From the NCBI GenBank assembly GCA_002238925.1, contig MPNH01000021.1:1-64000 (forward strand): a stretch of DNA of 64,000 nt, written 5' to 3'. Source of the stretch: Spirochaetaceae bacterium bin103. Lineage in GTDB: Bacteria > Spirochaetota > Spirochaetia > SZUA-6 > Bin103. A program made the translations under genes and the position numbers. The notes beneath the pieces were generated by a model. That model was not told where the DNA came from. It did no database searches and was given only the letters and a program-made list of their open reading frames with translations. Shown piece by piece: positions 1 through 8,233 of the stretch; position 1 is the first letter of the stretch, and every line of letters starts with the position of its first letter.

Positions 1-2
1 AG

Positions 3-403
3 GCGCGCCGGCGCCTGCTGTTGTCGGCGTACCGCGAAGCCGGCGGCGCGGTGCTGGAGTTTGTCGTCGGCCCCGGCGAGCACAACCTGCAGGACCGGCT
101 CCCCCCGCCCCGGCCGGCCGCCGGGCGGGGGGCCGGGGCGGGGGCGCGGCGCTGGGGTTTGTCGCCGGCCCCGGCGCGCACACCCTGCAGGACCGGCTCG
201 CCGTGCTCGGCGAGCCGTCGGGCGGGGGGCCGGGCGAAGAGGCGGCCATCGAGCGGGAGGTGTCGTTGCGTCTGTTGCGCCACCTCGCGGCGTCAGTGCG
301 CCACCAGCAGTACCACGACACCGACGTCGTGACGGTCCGGGTGCGAACTCCGGCTCCGTCGGGTCCTACATCAGCCGGTGGGCCGCGAGGAACTCGCGGA
401 TAA
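3..403 (+). CDS. 3' end of an unrecognised protein (partial, frame interrupted by a duplication)
   Basis: The left edge of the window lies inside a plus-strand gene. Reading from base 3 gives sensible protein (AYREAGGAVLEF, then GPGEHNLQDRL) that runs into a G/C-rich stretch at about 102-145. The same text then restarts 98 bp later in another frame (GPGAHTLQDRL) and continues with AIEREVSLRLLRHLAASV and QQYHDTDVVTVRV to a stop at 401-403. The 98-bp repeat is probably an assembly error, so the intact gene would be one frame. I do not recognise the family. The 3' end overlaps the convergent hydrolase gene by 38 bp. Confidence 0.4.
   Translation, partial: APAPAVVGVPRSRRRGAGVCRRPRRAQPAGPAPPAPAGRRAGGRGGGAALGFVAGPGAHTLQDRLAVLGEPSGGGPGEEAAIEREVSLRLLRHLAASVRHQQYHDTDVVTVRVRTPAPSGPTSAGGPRGTRG
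48..199. repeat. 98-bp offset imperfect duplication with a decayed junction
   Basis: Bases 48-101 and 146-199 are the same segment (about 90% alike). The sequence after copy 1 matches the sequence after copy 2 but with many bases changed to C or G. The sequence before copy 2 is a similarly decayed version of that before copy 1. It shifts the frame of the partial gene by 2. Confidence 0.8.
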
Positions 404-1322
404 TCGCCACGCACTCCGCCGGTTTCTCCAGCAGGAGGAAGTGTGTGGTCTCCGGCAGGAAATCGTAGTCGACCGTGTCCATGTCGCCGAGGTCGAGCGT
501 TGGCAGGTAAGCATACGGAAGGGTAGGGTCGGCGCCGATCACCTTGGTCGGGCAGTCCAGGTCGTGAAGGTCAACCAGCGGTGAGTAGCTGCGGATGTAG
601 CCGACGATCTGAGCTTCGTAGTCGCGCGGGCACCGCAGCTCGAAGGCTTGCCCGTCGGCGGACCTGCGCAGAGTGGTCCGCGCCACCAGGTCGCGCACCC
701 CCGGCACCACCCGCGTAAATGCCGGCAGATACGCCAGAAAGTCTGCGTATGCCTCCCGGCTCGCGAACCGGTAGCCGCGGCGGCTGGTGATCTCCGCGGC
801 GCGCTCGGCGGCGGCGTCGAATTCCAGCCGGCTGGGTCCCCGCTTTGCGCGGGGCCGCTGCGGGCGGGGCCGCAGGGGCCGCGCGGCGGCGTCGTCGAAT
901 TCCAGCGGGCTGGCTCCCGGCTTGCGCAGTGCCGGATCGAGCAGGATCTGAGCGGCCAGCGGGTCGAATCCAGCCGACGGCATGAGGGCGGCGGTGCCCG
1001 ATGACAGCAGCGCGATCAGGCCCGAGACCGAGTGGAAGATTCCAGTCTTCGGTTTGGCGCCGAAGTGCTGGTCGATGGCCGCGAGAATCTCCCGGTGGTC
1101 GCTGATCAGCGTCGGGACATTGTGCCGGTCCCGCGCGCCGACCCGGTTCCAGCCGTGGTTGCGCAGGTCGTACAGGACGAGGTCGAAGTCATCCTCGAGC
1201 AGTGACCAGAACGGGTAGTAGAGGTCCACCGCCAGTCCGTTGCCGTGGCTCAGTACGAGCCGCGGCCCGGACGCATTGCCGTGCCGTCGCAAAACGGTGA
1301 CGGTGTCCGCGTCGTGGCGCAC
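366..1322 (-). CDS. alpha/beta hydrolase
   Basis: A 318-residue alpha/beta-hydrolase-fold protein, probably a cytosolic esterase or lipase-like enzyme; the substrate cannot be read from the sequence. Visible landmarks are the oxyanion-side HGNG motif (LVLSHGNGLA), the DLRNHGWN strand, the nucleophile elbow HSVSG with the likely catalytic serine, and a late histidine in ETTHFLLLEKP. An in-frame insertion of about 26 residues repeats the segment LEFDAAAER; it comes from a decayed duplication at 805-925, so the natural protein is probably near 292 residues. The GTG at 1322 is the first start in the open frame, but coding-like sequence continues upstream in the same frame (see 1323-1490), so the true N-terminus is uncertain. 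Confidence 0.75.
   Translation of the reverse strand: MRHDADTVTVLRRHGNASGPRLVLSHGNGLAVDLYYPFWSLLEDDFDLVLYDLRNHGWNRVGARDRHNVPTLISDHREILAAIDQHFGAKPKTGIFHSVSGLIALLSSGTAALMPSAGFDPLAAQILLDPALRKPGASPLEFDDAAARPLRPRPQRPRAKRGPSRLEFDAAAERAAEITSRRGYRFASREAYADFLAYLPAFTRVVPGVRDLVARTTLRRSADGQAFELRCPRDYEAQIVGYIRSYSPLVDLHDLDCPTKVIGADPTLPYAYLPTLDLGDMDTVDYDFLPETTHFLLLEKPAECVAIIREFLAAHRLM
805..925. repeat. 78-bp offset duplication inside the hydrolase gene
   Basis: The segment around GTCGAATTCCAG occurs at 816 and 894. Between the copies the sequence decays into G-rich text. The offset is a multiple of three, so the hydrolase frame stays open but gains about 26 residues. Same signature as the other decayed duplications in the window. 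Confidence 0.75.
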
Positions 1323-1490
1323 CTCGCAGGTCGCGAGTGGCTCGGGTATTTTCCAAACGGTTCCGACACCACGCCGGTACCAGACAGGTGCCGAGGCCCC
1401 GCGTTACGGGTACTAACCCGCGGGCGTGTCGAGGCAGCCGGCGAGATGCTCTTCGACAAGTGCTTTGGGACGATCTGCTGTGGCTGCCAT
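1323..1490 (-). other. possible broken 5' end of the hydrolase gene, or a small ORF with a strong RBS
   Basis: On the minus strand an ATG at 1490 has a strong Shine-Dalgarno (GGAGG, 8 nt away) and opens a 25-residue ORF (MAATADRPKALVEEH...) ending in TAG at 1413-1415. This ORF is in the same frame as the hydrolase. The stretch from about 1403 to 1323 also reads like protein (VWKIPEPLATCEVRHDADT), interrupted only by the TAG and a TAA at 1404-1406. Either the hydrolase truly begins at 1490 and the 5' part holds sequence errors, or this is a short leader peptide. Confidence 0.35.
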
Positions 1491-1551
1491 CAAAGGTTCC
1501 TCCGCAGCGGTTTCCGAGCGTGGCGCACCATAGGCCGCATCAGGCGGAACG

Positions 1552-3084
1552 TCAACGGCGGTCGGTGACGCGCGGCACCACGTCGCAGGTCTCCTGGTAC
1601 CAGCGCAGCATGCGCAGCCGCAGCTCCGCGAGCACATCGCGGTATGCCGGGTCGCCGATCACGTTGCGCCGTTCTCCCGGATCCAGCGCCAAATCGTACA
1701 GTTCATCGCTCTCGTACAGGCGCTGCACGTACTTGTGGGTCGCCGTGCGGCACATCGCCGCCTTGCTGTGGTAGGGCTCGTCGAGCTGGACCTGCAGCCG
1801 GATGCGCGGCGCATACAGGCCGAGCGAGGAGCCGCCGGCGCTGGTGCTCTCCAGTTCGGAAGCCTGCACCTCGCCGAGCCGCCGGCCGCCCTCGCAGAAC
1901 ACCGCGTCGCGGCCGCCGCCGTGGCCTTCGCCGCTCAGCAGGGGCAGCAGGCTGTGGCCGAAGTGGTCATAGCCGGGGTCGATGCCGGTGAGCTCGTAGA
2001 CCGTCGCGGAGAAATCCACCAGCTCCACCAGGGCGTCGCTCACGCGCGGCGTCACCGATACCCCGGCCGGCGGTTTGACCACCAGCGGCACCCGGGTCAG
2101 ACAGTCCTCGAACGTGTTCTGAGTCTTCTCCACCAGCCCGTAGTCGCCGGTAAAGTCGCCGTGATCGGAGAACAGGAAGATCGCCGCGTCGTCATAGCGC
2201 CGGCACTCGCGCAAGGTGTCGCACAGCAGGCCGAACTGGTGGTCGACGCGCGCGCACATGCCGTAGTAGGTGGCGCGCAGCTCGGTCCAGCGCTCCTCGC
2301 TCCAGCCCTGCAGCCGCTGGCCGCGGCGGATGCCGCCGAGCAGCGACGGCTTGCCGGTGTCGTCGTCCGGTGCCGGGATGCGGGGCGGCAGGGCGGCCCG
2401 GTCGGTCACGCCGTACCAGGGCTCCTCCACGCAGTAGGGTGGGTGAGGGTAGCCGAGCGGCAGGTAGATGCACAGCGGCTGCTCGCCGCGGTAACCGCGC
2501 ACGAAGTCGATGGCGCCGAGCACGTTTGCCCAGTCGCGGTCGCAGTAGAACGGGTCGCCGCCCCGTTCCAGCCGGCCCTTGAAGAAGCTGAAGAAGTTGT
2601 CGCCGTCCGGATCGCCGCGCCAGGCCAGGTCGCCGGCGTGGGTGCCTTCCCGCGGCGCGCAGCCCCAGCGCCGGTAGTCTTCGTCCGTGGGCTCGAACTT
2701 CACGTCGCAGTAGGGAGACAGGTCGGCCCCTCCGGGCACCAGGTCGTTCTTGCCGCCCCACCACACGAAATAGCCGTGCTGCTTGAGGATGCGCAGCAGG
2801 TTGGGCTCGTTCCACTCCGGGTGCAGCATGTGGTGCATGGTGCGGTGCCCGCGCACGTGTGGATACCAGCCGCTCATGAAGCTGCACCGGCTCGGCGTGC
2901 ACACCGGGTTCTGGCAGAACGCGCGCGAGAACGACACGCCGTCCTCCGCTGCCACGCGGTCGATCGCCGGCGTCACCGCCGCCGCGTTGCCGACGTGACC
3001 GAGCACGTCCCCCCGCCACTGATCCGGATTGAAGATGATGATATCGGGCAGGCCTGCCCCCGCCCGGTTGGTGTCGCGTTGCAT
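1552..3084 (-). CDS. sulfatase (formylglycine-dependent family)
   Basis: A 510-residue type I sulfatase of the alkaline-phosphatase superfamily that should hydrolyse sulfate esters, often on host or algal glycans. The N-terminal FNPDQWRGD supplies metal ligands. VCTPSRCSFMSG contains the C-T-P-S-R signature, whose Cys (about residue 62) is converted to formylglycine. FSDHGDFTGDYG is the second metal-binding site. No signal peptide is obvious, so it may act in the cytosol or be a sulfatase paralogue of broader esterase use. The anaerobic or FGE-type maturase is not in this window. ATG at 3084; 141 bp separate it from the divergent xdhC. Confidence 0.9.
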   Translation of the reverse strand: MQRDTNRAGAGLPDIIIFNPDQWRGDVLGHVGNAAAVTPAIDRVAAEDGVSFSRAFCQNPVCTPSRCSFMSGWYPHVRGHRTMHHMLHPEWNEPNLLRILKQHGYFVWWGGKNDLVPGGADLSPYCDVKFEPTDEDYRRWGCAPREGTHAGDLAWRGDPDGDNFFSFFKGRLERGGDPFYCDRDWANVLGAIDFVRGYRGEQPLCIYLPLGYPHPPYCVEEPWYGVTDRAALPPRIPAPDDDTGKPSLLGGIRRGQRLQGWSEERWTELRATYYGMCARVDHQFGLLCDTLRECRRYDDAAIFLFSDHGDFTGDYGLVEKTQNTFEDCLTRVPLVVKPPAGVSVTPRVSDALVELVDFSATVYELTGIDPGYDHFGHSLLPLLSGEGHGGGRDAVFCEGGRRLGEVQASELESTSAGGSSLGLYAPRIRLQVQLDEPYHSKAAMCRTATHKYVQRLYESDELYDLALDPGERRNVIGDPAYRDVLAELRLRMLRWYQETCDVVPRVTDRR

Positions 3085-3225
3085 CGGTCACAACTTAACA
3101 GAGTCGAACCACCCCGCACGAGCCAACCGGCAGGCCGAAGTTTCGGCAGCCGGCGCACTGACGGCTGATCGGCGGACCGGCGGTGCCTCGCTCGGCTCGC
3201 ATCGGTTACTATGGGATGACAGAAT

Positions 3226-4191
3226 ATGAGCGCGTTTTGGGAGCAGGTGGGCGGTTGCCTGGAGCGGGGCGAGCGGGTGTTCGTGGCCTGCGTGGCGGAG
3301 AGTACGCGCGGCTCGCCCGGTACGGCGGGGGCGAAGCTGCTGGTGGCGGAGGGCGGCGAGCTGTACGGGACTGTCGGCGGCGGCTTGATGGAGCACCGGC
3401 TGGTGGAACAGGCACGGGAATTGCTGCGCGGCGGCGGGGCGCGGCCGGAGAAGCGTACGCTGGTGCACAGCGATACCACCGAAGGGGAACAGTCGGGGAT
3501 GGTGTGCGAGGGCAGCCAAACCAACGTGTTTTGCGTGCTCGCCGATGACGGCGACCGTGCGATCGTGGATGCCCTCGCCACGGCGGTACGGGACGATCGG
3601 CCCGCGTGGATGGCGGTGGACGCGGAGGGCCTGCGGCTCGTGGAGCGGGAGGCGGACTTCTCGCGCCCGCCGTTTGCCCTGACGGGGGAAGGGGAGAGCT
3701 GGCGCTACGAGGAGGACCTGCTGAACCGGCGCCGGCTGGCGGTGATCGGCGGCGGCCACTGTGCGGTGGCGTTGGCCGAGGCGATGGCGCCGCTTGGCTA
3801 CCGGTCACGGATATTCGATACCCGTACCGAGGTAGTGACCCACGACCGCGCCGCCCGAGTCGGGACTGTGATTCACGTGGCGGATTACGCGGAGGCGGGG
3901 CCGTTGATCGCGTGGCCGGAGTTGACCGCGGTGGTGGTGATGACCGCCGACTACCGGACCGACGTGCGCGCCCTGCTTGGGACGGCGGACCTGCCGGTCG
4001 CGTTCGTCGGCCTGATGGGCGGCAGGCGCAAGGTCGCCCGCATCTTCGGCCACTTGCGAGAGGAAGGGGTATCGCAGGAGGTGCTCGACCAGGTCCACGC
4101 GCCCGTGGGGCTGGATATCGGCAGCGACACGCCGGAGGAGATTGCCGTCAGCGTCGCCGCCCAGATCCTGCGCGAGCGCAACCGGGGCTGA
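3226..4191 (+). CDS. xdhC: XdhC/CoxI-family molybdenum cofactor insertion factor
   Basis: A 321-residue XdhC-type accessory protein, which binds sulfurated molybdenum cofactor and loads it into xanthine dehydrogenase. The N-terminal XdhC domain (about 1-110) has ACVAESTRGSPGTAGAKL and YGTVGGGLMEH. The C-terminal Rossmann-like domain starts with AVIGGGHCAVALAEA (about 168) and contains FVGLMGGRRK and GLDIGSDTPEEIAVSVAA. It is the first gene of the xdh operon, with four bases to the ATG of xdhA. The start ATG at 3226 has only a weak ribosome site. Placing XdhC first, before its client, is common. Confidence 0.9.
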   Translation: MSAFWEQVGGCLERGERVFVACVAESTRGSPGTAGAKLLVAEGGELYGTVGGGLMEHRLVEQARELLRGGGARPEKRTLVHSDTTEGEQSGMVCEGSQTNVFCVLADDGDRAIVDALATAVRDDRPAWMAVDAEGLRLVEREADFSRPPFALTGEGESWRYEEDLLNRRRLAVIGGGHCAVALAEAMAPLGYRSRIFDTRTEVVTHDRAARVGTVIHVADYAEAGPLIAWPELTAVVVMTADYRTDVRALLGTADLPVAFVGLMGGRRKVARIFGHLREEGVSQEVLDQVHAPVGLDIGSDTPEEIAVSVAAQILRERNRG

Positions 4192-4195
4192 CGCG

Positions 4196-5803
4196 ATGCC
4201 GGCGAGCACGCGTTTCATCCTCAACGACCGCGAGGTGGAGACGGACGCCCCCGCCGGCCTGCTGGTGCTGGACTTCCTGCGCGAGCACGAGCGGCTGACC
4301 GGCACCAAGGAGGGCTGCAAGGAGGGCGACTGCGGCGCCTGCGCGATCCTGATCGGGGAACTGAACGGGGACGCCGTCCGCTACCAGCCGGTGACCTCCT
4401 GCCTGGTGCCGCTGGCCGAGGTGCACGGCAGGCACGTGGTGACCATCGAGGGCTGTAACCTGGCCGGGCTCAACCCGGTACAGGAGGCGGTCGTGGAGTT
4501 CGGCGGCACCCAGTGCGGGTTCTGCACCCCCGGCATCGTGGTGTCGCTGCACGGGCTGCTGCTCGACAACGGCAAGGGGCTCACCCTCGACGACGTCAAG
4601 TACGCCCTCAGCGGCCACCTGTGCCGCTGCACCGGCTACCGCTCGCTCAAGGACTGCGCCGCCACCCTCGAGCACACCCTCGGCAGCCGCCTGCAGGCCA
4701 ACGGCGCCGCCAGCCGCGTGCCGGTGCTGACCGCCGCCGGCGCGCTGCCGGAGTACTTCACCACCATTCCCGAGCGGCTCCGCGCCCTGCGCGCCACGAT
4801 CCACGCCGCGGCGCAAACCGAATGCGGGCGTTCACGGTCCGCCGAGTCTGCAAGCCTGGCATCGGCTGCGGATGAGGCGGCGCCGAGCGTGGCCGAAACG
4901 CCGTCGTCCGCCGCCACGGCCGCGTCGGAGGTTTCGGCAGGTTCCGACGCGCTGGCTGCTGGAGCGTCGGCCGCGGCGCCGGCGGTGCCGCCGCTGCTGA
5001 TCGCCGGCGGCACCGACCTGTACGTGCAACAGGGGGAGTCGATCCCGCAGCGGCTGGTCGAGGTGCTGGGCGCGCGCCCGGAACTGAAGGGGATCCGCCG
5101 CGCCGGCGGCGAGTTCCGCGTCGGCGCGCTCACCACCTTCGAGGAGTTCGGCACCCACCCGGCGGTGATCGAGGCGATCCCGCGTATCGCATCGTTCAAT
5201 CACCTGATCGCCTCCTGGCAGATCCGCAACCGCGCCACCCTGGCGGGCAACATCGTCAATGCCTCCCCGATCGGAGACTTCACGGCCCTGCTGCTGGCGC
5301 TCGATGCGCGCATCGTGCTGGCAGGCGGCGGCACGCAACGCACCGTTCCGCTCAAGGAGTTCTACCGCGGCTACAAGCAGATCGACCTGCGCCCCGATGA
5401 GCTGCTCACCGAGGTGATCTTCGCCGACCCGACCGATGCACGGGTCAACTTCGAGAAGGTGTCCAAGCGCACCTGCCTGGACATCGCCTCGGTGAACGCC
5501 GCCTGCTCGATCCGCCAGACGGGCGATTCCATCCGCGAAGCGCACTTCAGCGTGGGCGGCGTGGCGCCGATCCCGCTGTACCTGCACGAGACCTCGCGGG
5601 CGCTGCACGGGCGTACCCTCGACCTGGACACGGCGTGGCAGGCGGTGCGCATCTCGCAACAGGAGATCGCGCCGATCTCGGACGTGCGCGGCTCGGCGGA
5701 GTACAAGCGGCTGCTGGCGCGGCAGTTGCTCATTGCCCACTTCGTTATCCTGTTTCCCGACCGCTTCGCCGCCGAAGCGTTCTACGCCGCGGAGGGTGCA
5801 TGA
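4196..5803 (+). CDS. xdhA: xanthine dehydrogenase, fused 2Fe-2S and FAD subunit
   Basis: A 535-residue subunit carrying electrons from the Mo site through two [2Fe-2S] clusters to FAD. Residues about 35-50 hold the plant-type ferredoxin cysteines (GCKEGDCGAC). The second cluster follows as QCGFCTPGIV and CRCTGYRSL. The FAD domain starts at LLIAGGTDLYV and has NRATLAGNIVNASPIGD. The layout matches Rhodobacter-type XdhA (about 460 residues); the extra length is an Ala/Ser-rich linker (about residues 205-260) between the iron-sulfur and FAD parts. The start is the ATG at 4196, four bases after the xdhC stop. The 3' end overlaps xdhB as ATGA, implying coupled translation. Confidence 0.92.
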   Translation: MPASTRFILNDREVETDAPAGLLVLDFLREHERLTGTKEGCKEGDCGACAILIGELNGDAVRYQPVTSCLVPLAEVHGRHVVTIEGCNLAGLNPVQEAVVEFGGTQCGFCTPGIVVSLHGLLLDNGKGLTLDDVKYALSGHLCRCTGYRSLKDCAATLEHTLGSRLQANGAASRVPVLTAAGALPEYFTTIPERLRALRATIHAAAQTECGRSRSAESASLASAADEAAPSVAETPSSAATAASEVSAGSDALAAGASAAAPAVPPLLIAGGTDLYVQQGESIPQRLVEVLGARPELKGIRRAGGEFRVGALTTFEEFGTHPAVIEAIPRIASFNHLIASWQIRNRATLAGNIVNASPIGDFTALLLALDARIVLAGGGTQRTVPLKEFYRGYKQIDLRPDELLTEVIFADPTDARVNFEKVSKRTCLDIASVNAACSIRQTGDSIREAHFSVGGVAPIPLYLHETSRALHGRTLDLDTAWQAVRISQQEIAPISDVRGSAEYKRLLARQLLIAHFVILFPDRFAAEAFYAAEGA

Positions 5804-8194
5804 CGGGAGCCGACACCAAGCACATCGACTCTCACCTGCACGTGCGCGGCGAGTCGCAGTACGTGGACGACGTGCCTGCCCCCTCCGGCATGCTGCACGC
5901 CGCGGTGTTCGGCGCTCCCAAGGCGCACGGCGTCATTTCCCGGCTGGCCACCGGAGCAGCGCGCACCGCCCCCGGTGTCGTGGCGGTGCTGACCGCGGCC
6001 GACATCCCGGGCGTCAACCGCTTCGGTCCGATCATTGAGGACGAGCAGCTGCTGGTGGAGCGCGAGGCGTGCTTCATCGGCCATCCGATCGCGCTGGTGG
6101 TGGCGCATACCGCGCACCAGGCGCGGCAGGCGCGCGAGCTGATCGAGGTGGAGATCGACGAGCTGCCGGTGGTGGTCGACCCGCGCGAGGCGTATGCGAA
6201 CGGCGACCTGATCCATCCCGAGCGCACCATGGCCGCCGGCGACGTGGCCAACGCCTGGAGCGAGTGCGACGTGGTGGTGCAGGGGCGCTGCGAGATCGGC
6301 GGCCAGGAGCACCTCTACCTGGAGACGCAGCGCGCCCGCGCGGTGCCGCGGGAGGATGGTGCAATGCAGGTGTTCTCTTCCACCCAGGGGCCGGCCGCGG
6401 TGCAGCACGTGGTGGCGGCGGTGCTTGGCAGGCCGATGCACAAGGTGGAAGTGGACGTGAAGCGGCTCGGCGGCGGCTTCGGCGGCAAGGAGGACCAGGC
6501 TACCCACTGGGCGGCGCTGGCCGCGCTGGCGGCGGACCGTCTGAACGCGCCGGTGGAGCTGGTGCTGAACCGGCTCGACGACATCCGGATGACCGGCAAG
6601 CGCCACCCGTACTCGGCGGACTTCCGGATCGGGCTGACCGCACAGCACAAGATCCTCGCCTACGAGGCCACCTTCTACCAGAACGCCGGCGCCTTCGCCG
6701 ACCTGTCGTCGCCAGTGCTCGCGCGTACGCTGTTCCACGCCACGGGCGCGTACTTCATCCCCAACGTGCGGGTCACCGCCGCGTCGTGCCGCACCAACCT
6801 GCAGCCGCACACCGCGTTCCGCGGCTTCGGCGGGCCGCAGGGGATGTACGTGATCGAGGCCGCCATCAACAAGGCCGCCGACGCAATCGGCACGGATGCG
6901 TCCGCCATCCAGCGCGCCAACCTGCTGCGCGACGGCGACGTGTTCCACTACGGCCAGGTGGCCGCGCGCTGCCGTGCCGAGCGCACCTGGGATGAGTTGG
7001 AGTCAGCGTTCGGAGCGGACGCCATCCGGCAGCGCGTCGCCGAGCACAACCGAGGCAGCTTCGCGGCAAAGAAGGGCTGCGCGCTGATGCCGGTGTGCTT
7101 CGGCATCTCGTTCACCAAGAGCCACCTCAACCAGGGCAACGCCTTGGTGCACGTGTATACCGACGGCAGTGTGAGCGTGACTACCGGCGGCATCGAGATG
7201 GGCCAGGGCATCAGCAGCAACGTGGCCTCGGTGGTGGCGCGTACGTTCGGCATCTCACGGCGCCGCGTGCGGGTCGAGAGCACCAACACCACGCGGGTGG
7301 CCAACATGTCGCCGAGCGCCGCCAGCGCCACCACCGACCTGAACGGCAACGCCGCCATCGTGGCCGTCGAAACCATCCTCGACGGCATGCGCGCGGTGGC
7401 TGCCGCGGAGCTGGGCGTGACCGACCCGGCCACGCTCACCATCGCCGGCGAGCAGGTGCACGCCGCCGGCAGGCCCGCCGGCATCGGCTGGGCCGACCCG
7501 GTCGGCCTCACTTACCACCCCCCCCAACGCCCGTCCCCGCACCGCCTCTCATCCCCCCCCCCCCACCGCGGGCGAGCGGGTCCCCGCCCCCGGCAGGCCC
7601 GCCGGCATCGGCTGGACCGACCTGGTCGACCTCACTTACCACGCCCGCAAGCGCCTGTCCGCGCACGGCTTCTATGCCACCCCGGGCATCCACTACGACG
7701 AGCAGCGCGAGCACGGCCACCCGTTCGCCTACCACGTGTACGGCAGCGCGGTGTTCGAAGTCACCGTCGACTGCCTGCGCGGCACCTACGCCGTCGACCA
7801 GGTGAAGATCGTCCACGACCTCGGCCGCACCATCAATCCCACCGTGGACCGCGGCCAGGTGGAAGGCGGCCTGGCGCAGGGCATGGGCTGGATGACCATG
7901 GAGGACCTGCAGTGGGACGCGGACGGCCGCTGCCTGTCCCACGCCCTGTCCACCTACAAGGCGCCGGACGTCTACTTCATGCCCGACGACATGGCCGTGC
8001 AGTTCCTGGAGCCGGAGGACAACCCGTACGGCCCGCTCGGCGCCAAGGCGGTCGGCGAGCCGCCGCTGATGTACGGTATCGGCGTGTTCTTCGCCCTGCG
8101 CAACGCCATCAAGGCCTTCCGCCCCGGCGCCGGCCTCACCCTCGACGCCCCCATGACCCCCGAACGCCTCCTCCTCGCCCTGCACCGCGGGTGA
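5800..8194 (+). CDS. xdhB: xanthine dehydrogenase, molybdenum-binding subunit (frame broken by a 124-bp duplication)
   Basis: The large catalytic subunit that hydroxylates hypoxanthine and xanthine. Motifs: GGQEHLYLETQ, the molybdopterin loop GGGFGGKED, TAFRGFGGPQG, GGIEMGQGISSN, and near the C-terminus GAKAVGEPPL with the conserved catalytic Glu. The frame is open from the ATG at 5800 to about 7510, then is lost, and resumes 1 nt out of phase to the stop at 8194. A 124-bp decayed duplication lies exactly there. Deleting 124 bp rejoins the frames and gives 756 residues, the normal size for the family, so the gene is probably intact in the organism. Confidence 0.88.
7441..7645. repeat. 124-bp offset duplication inside xdhB
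   Basis: The block from GGCAGGCCCGCC through the CTCACTTACCAC region occurs at 7468 and again at 7592. After copy 1 the downstream text continues for about 45 bp as a C-rich decayed version of the true sequence that follows copy 2. Before copy 2 the text is a decayed version of the sequence before copy 1. Confidence 0.9.
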
Positions 8195-8233
8195 GGCCAG
8201 AGGCGCCGAGAGCTCCGAGAGCGCCGGGCGGTG

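Noticed and set aside
1735-3168. Long plus-strand open frame opposite the sulfatase
   Set aside because: Composition is Val/Ala/Gln/His-rich without motifs; the minus strand carries a complete sulfatase with its active-site signature.
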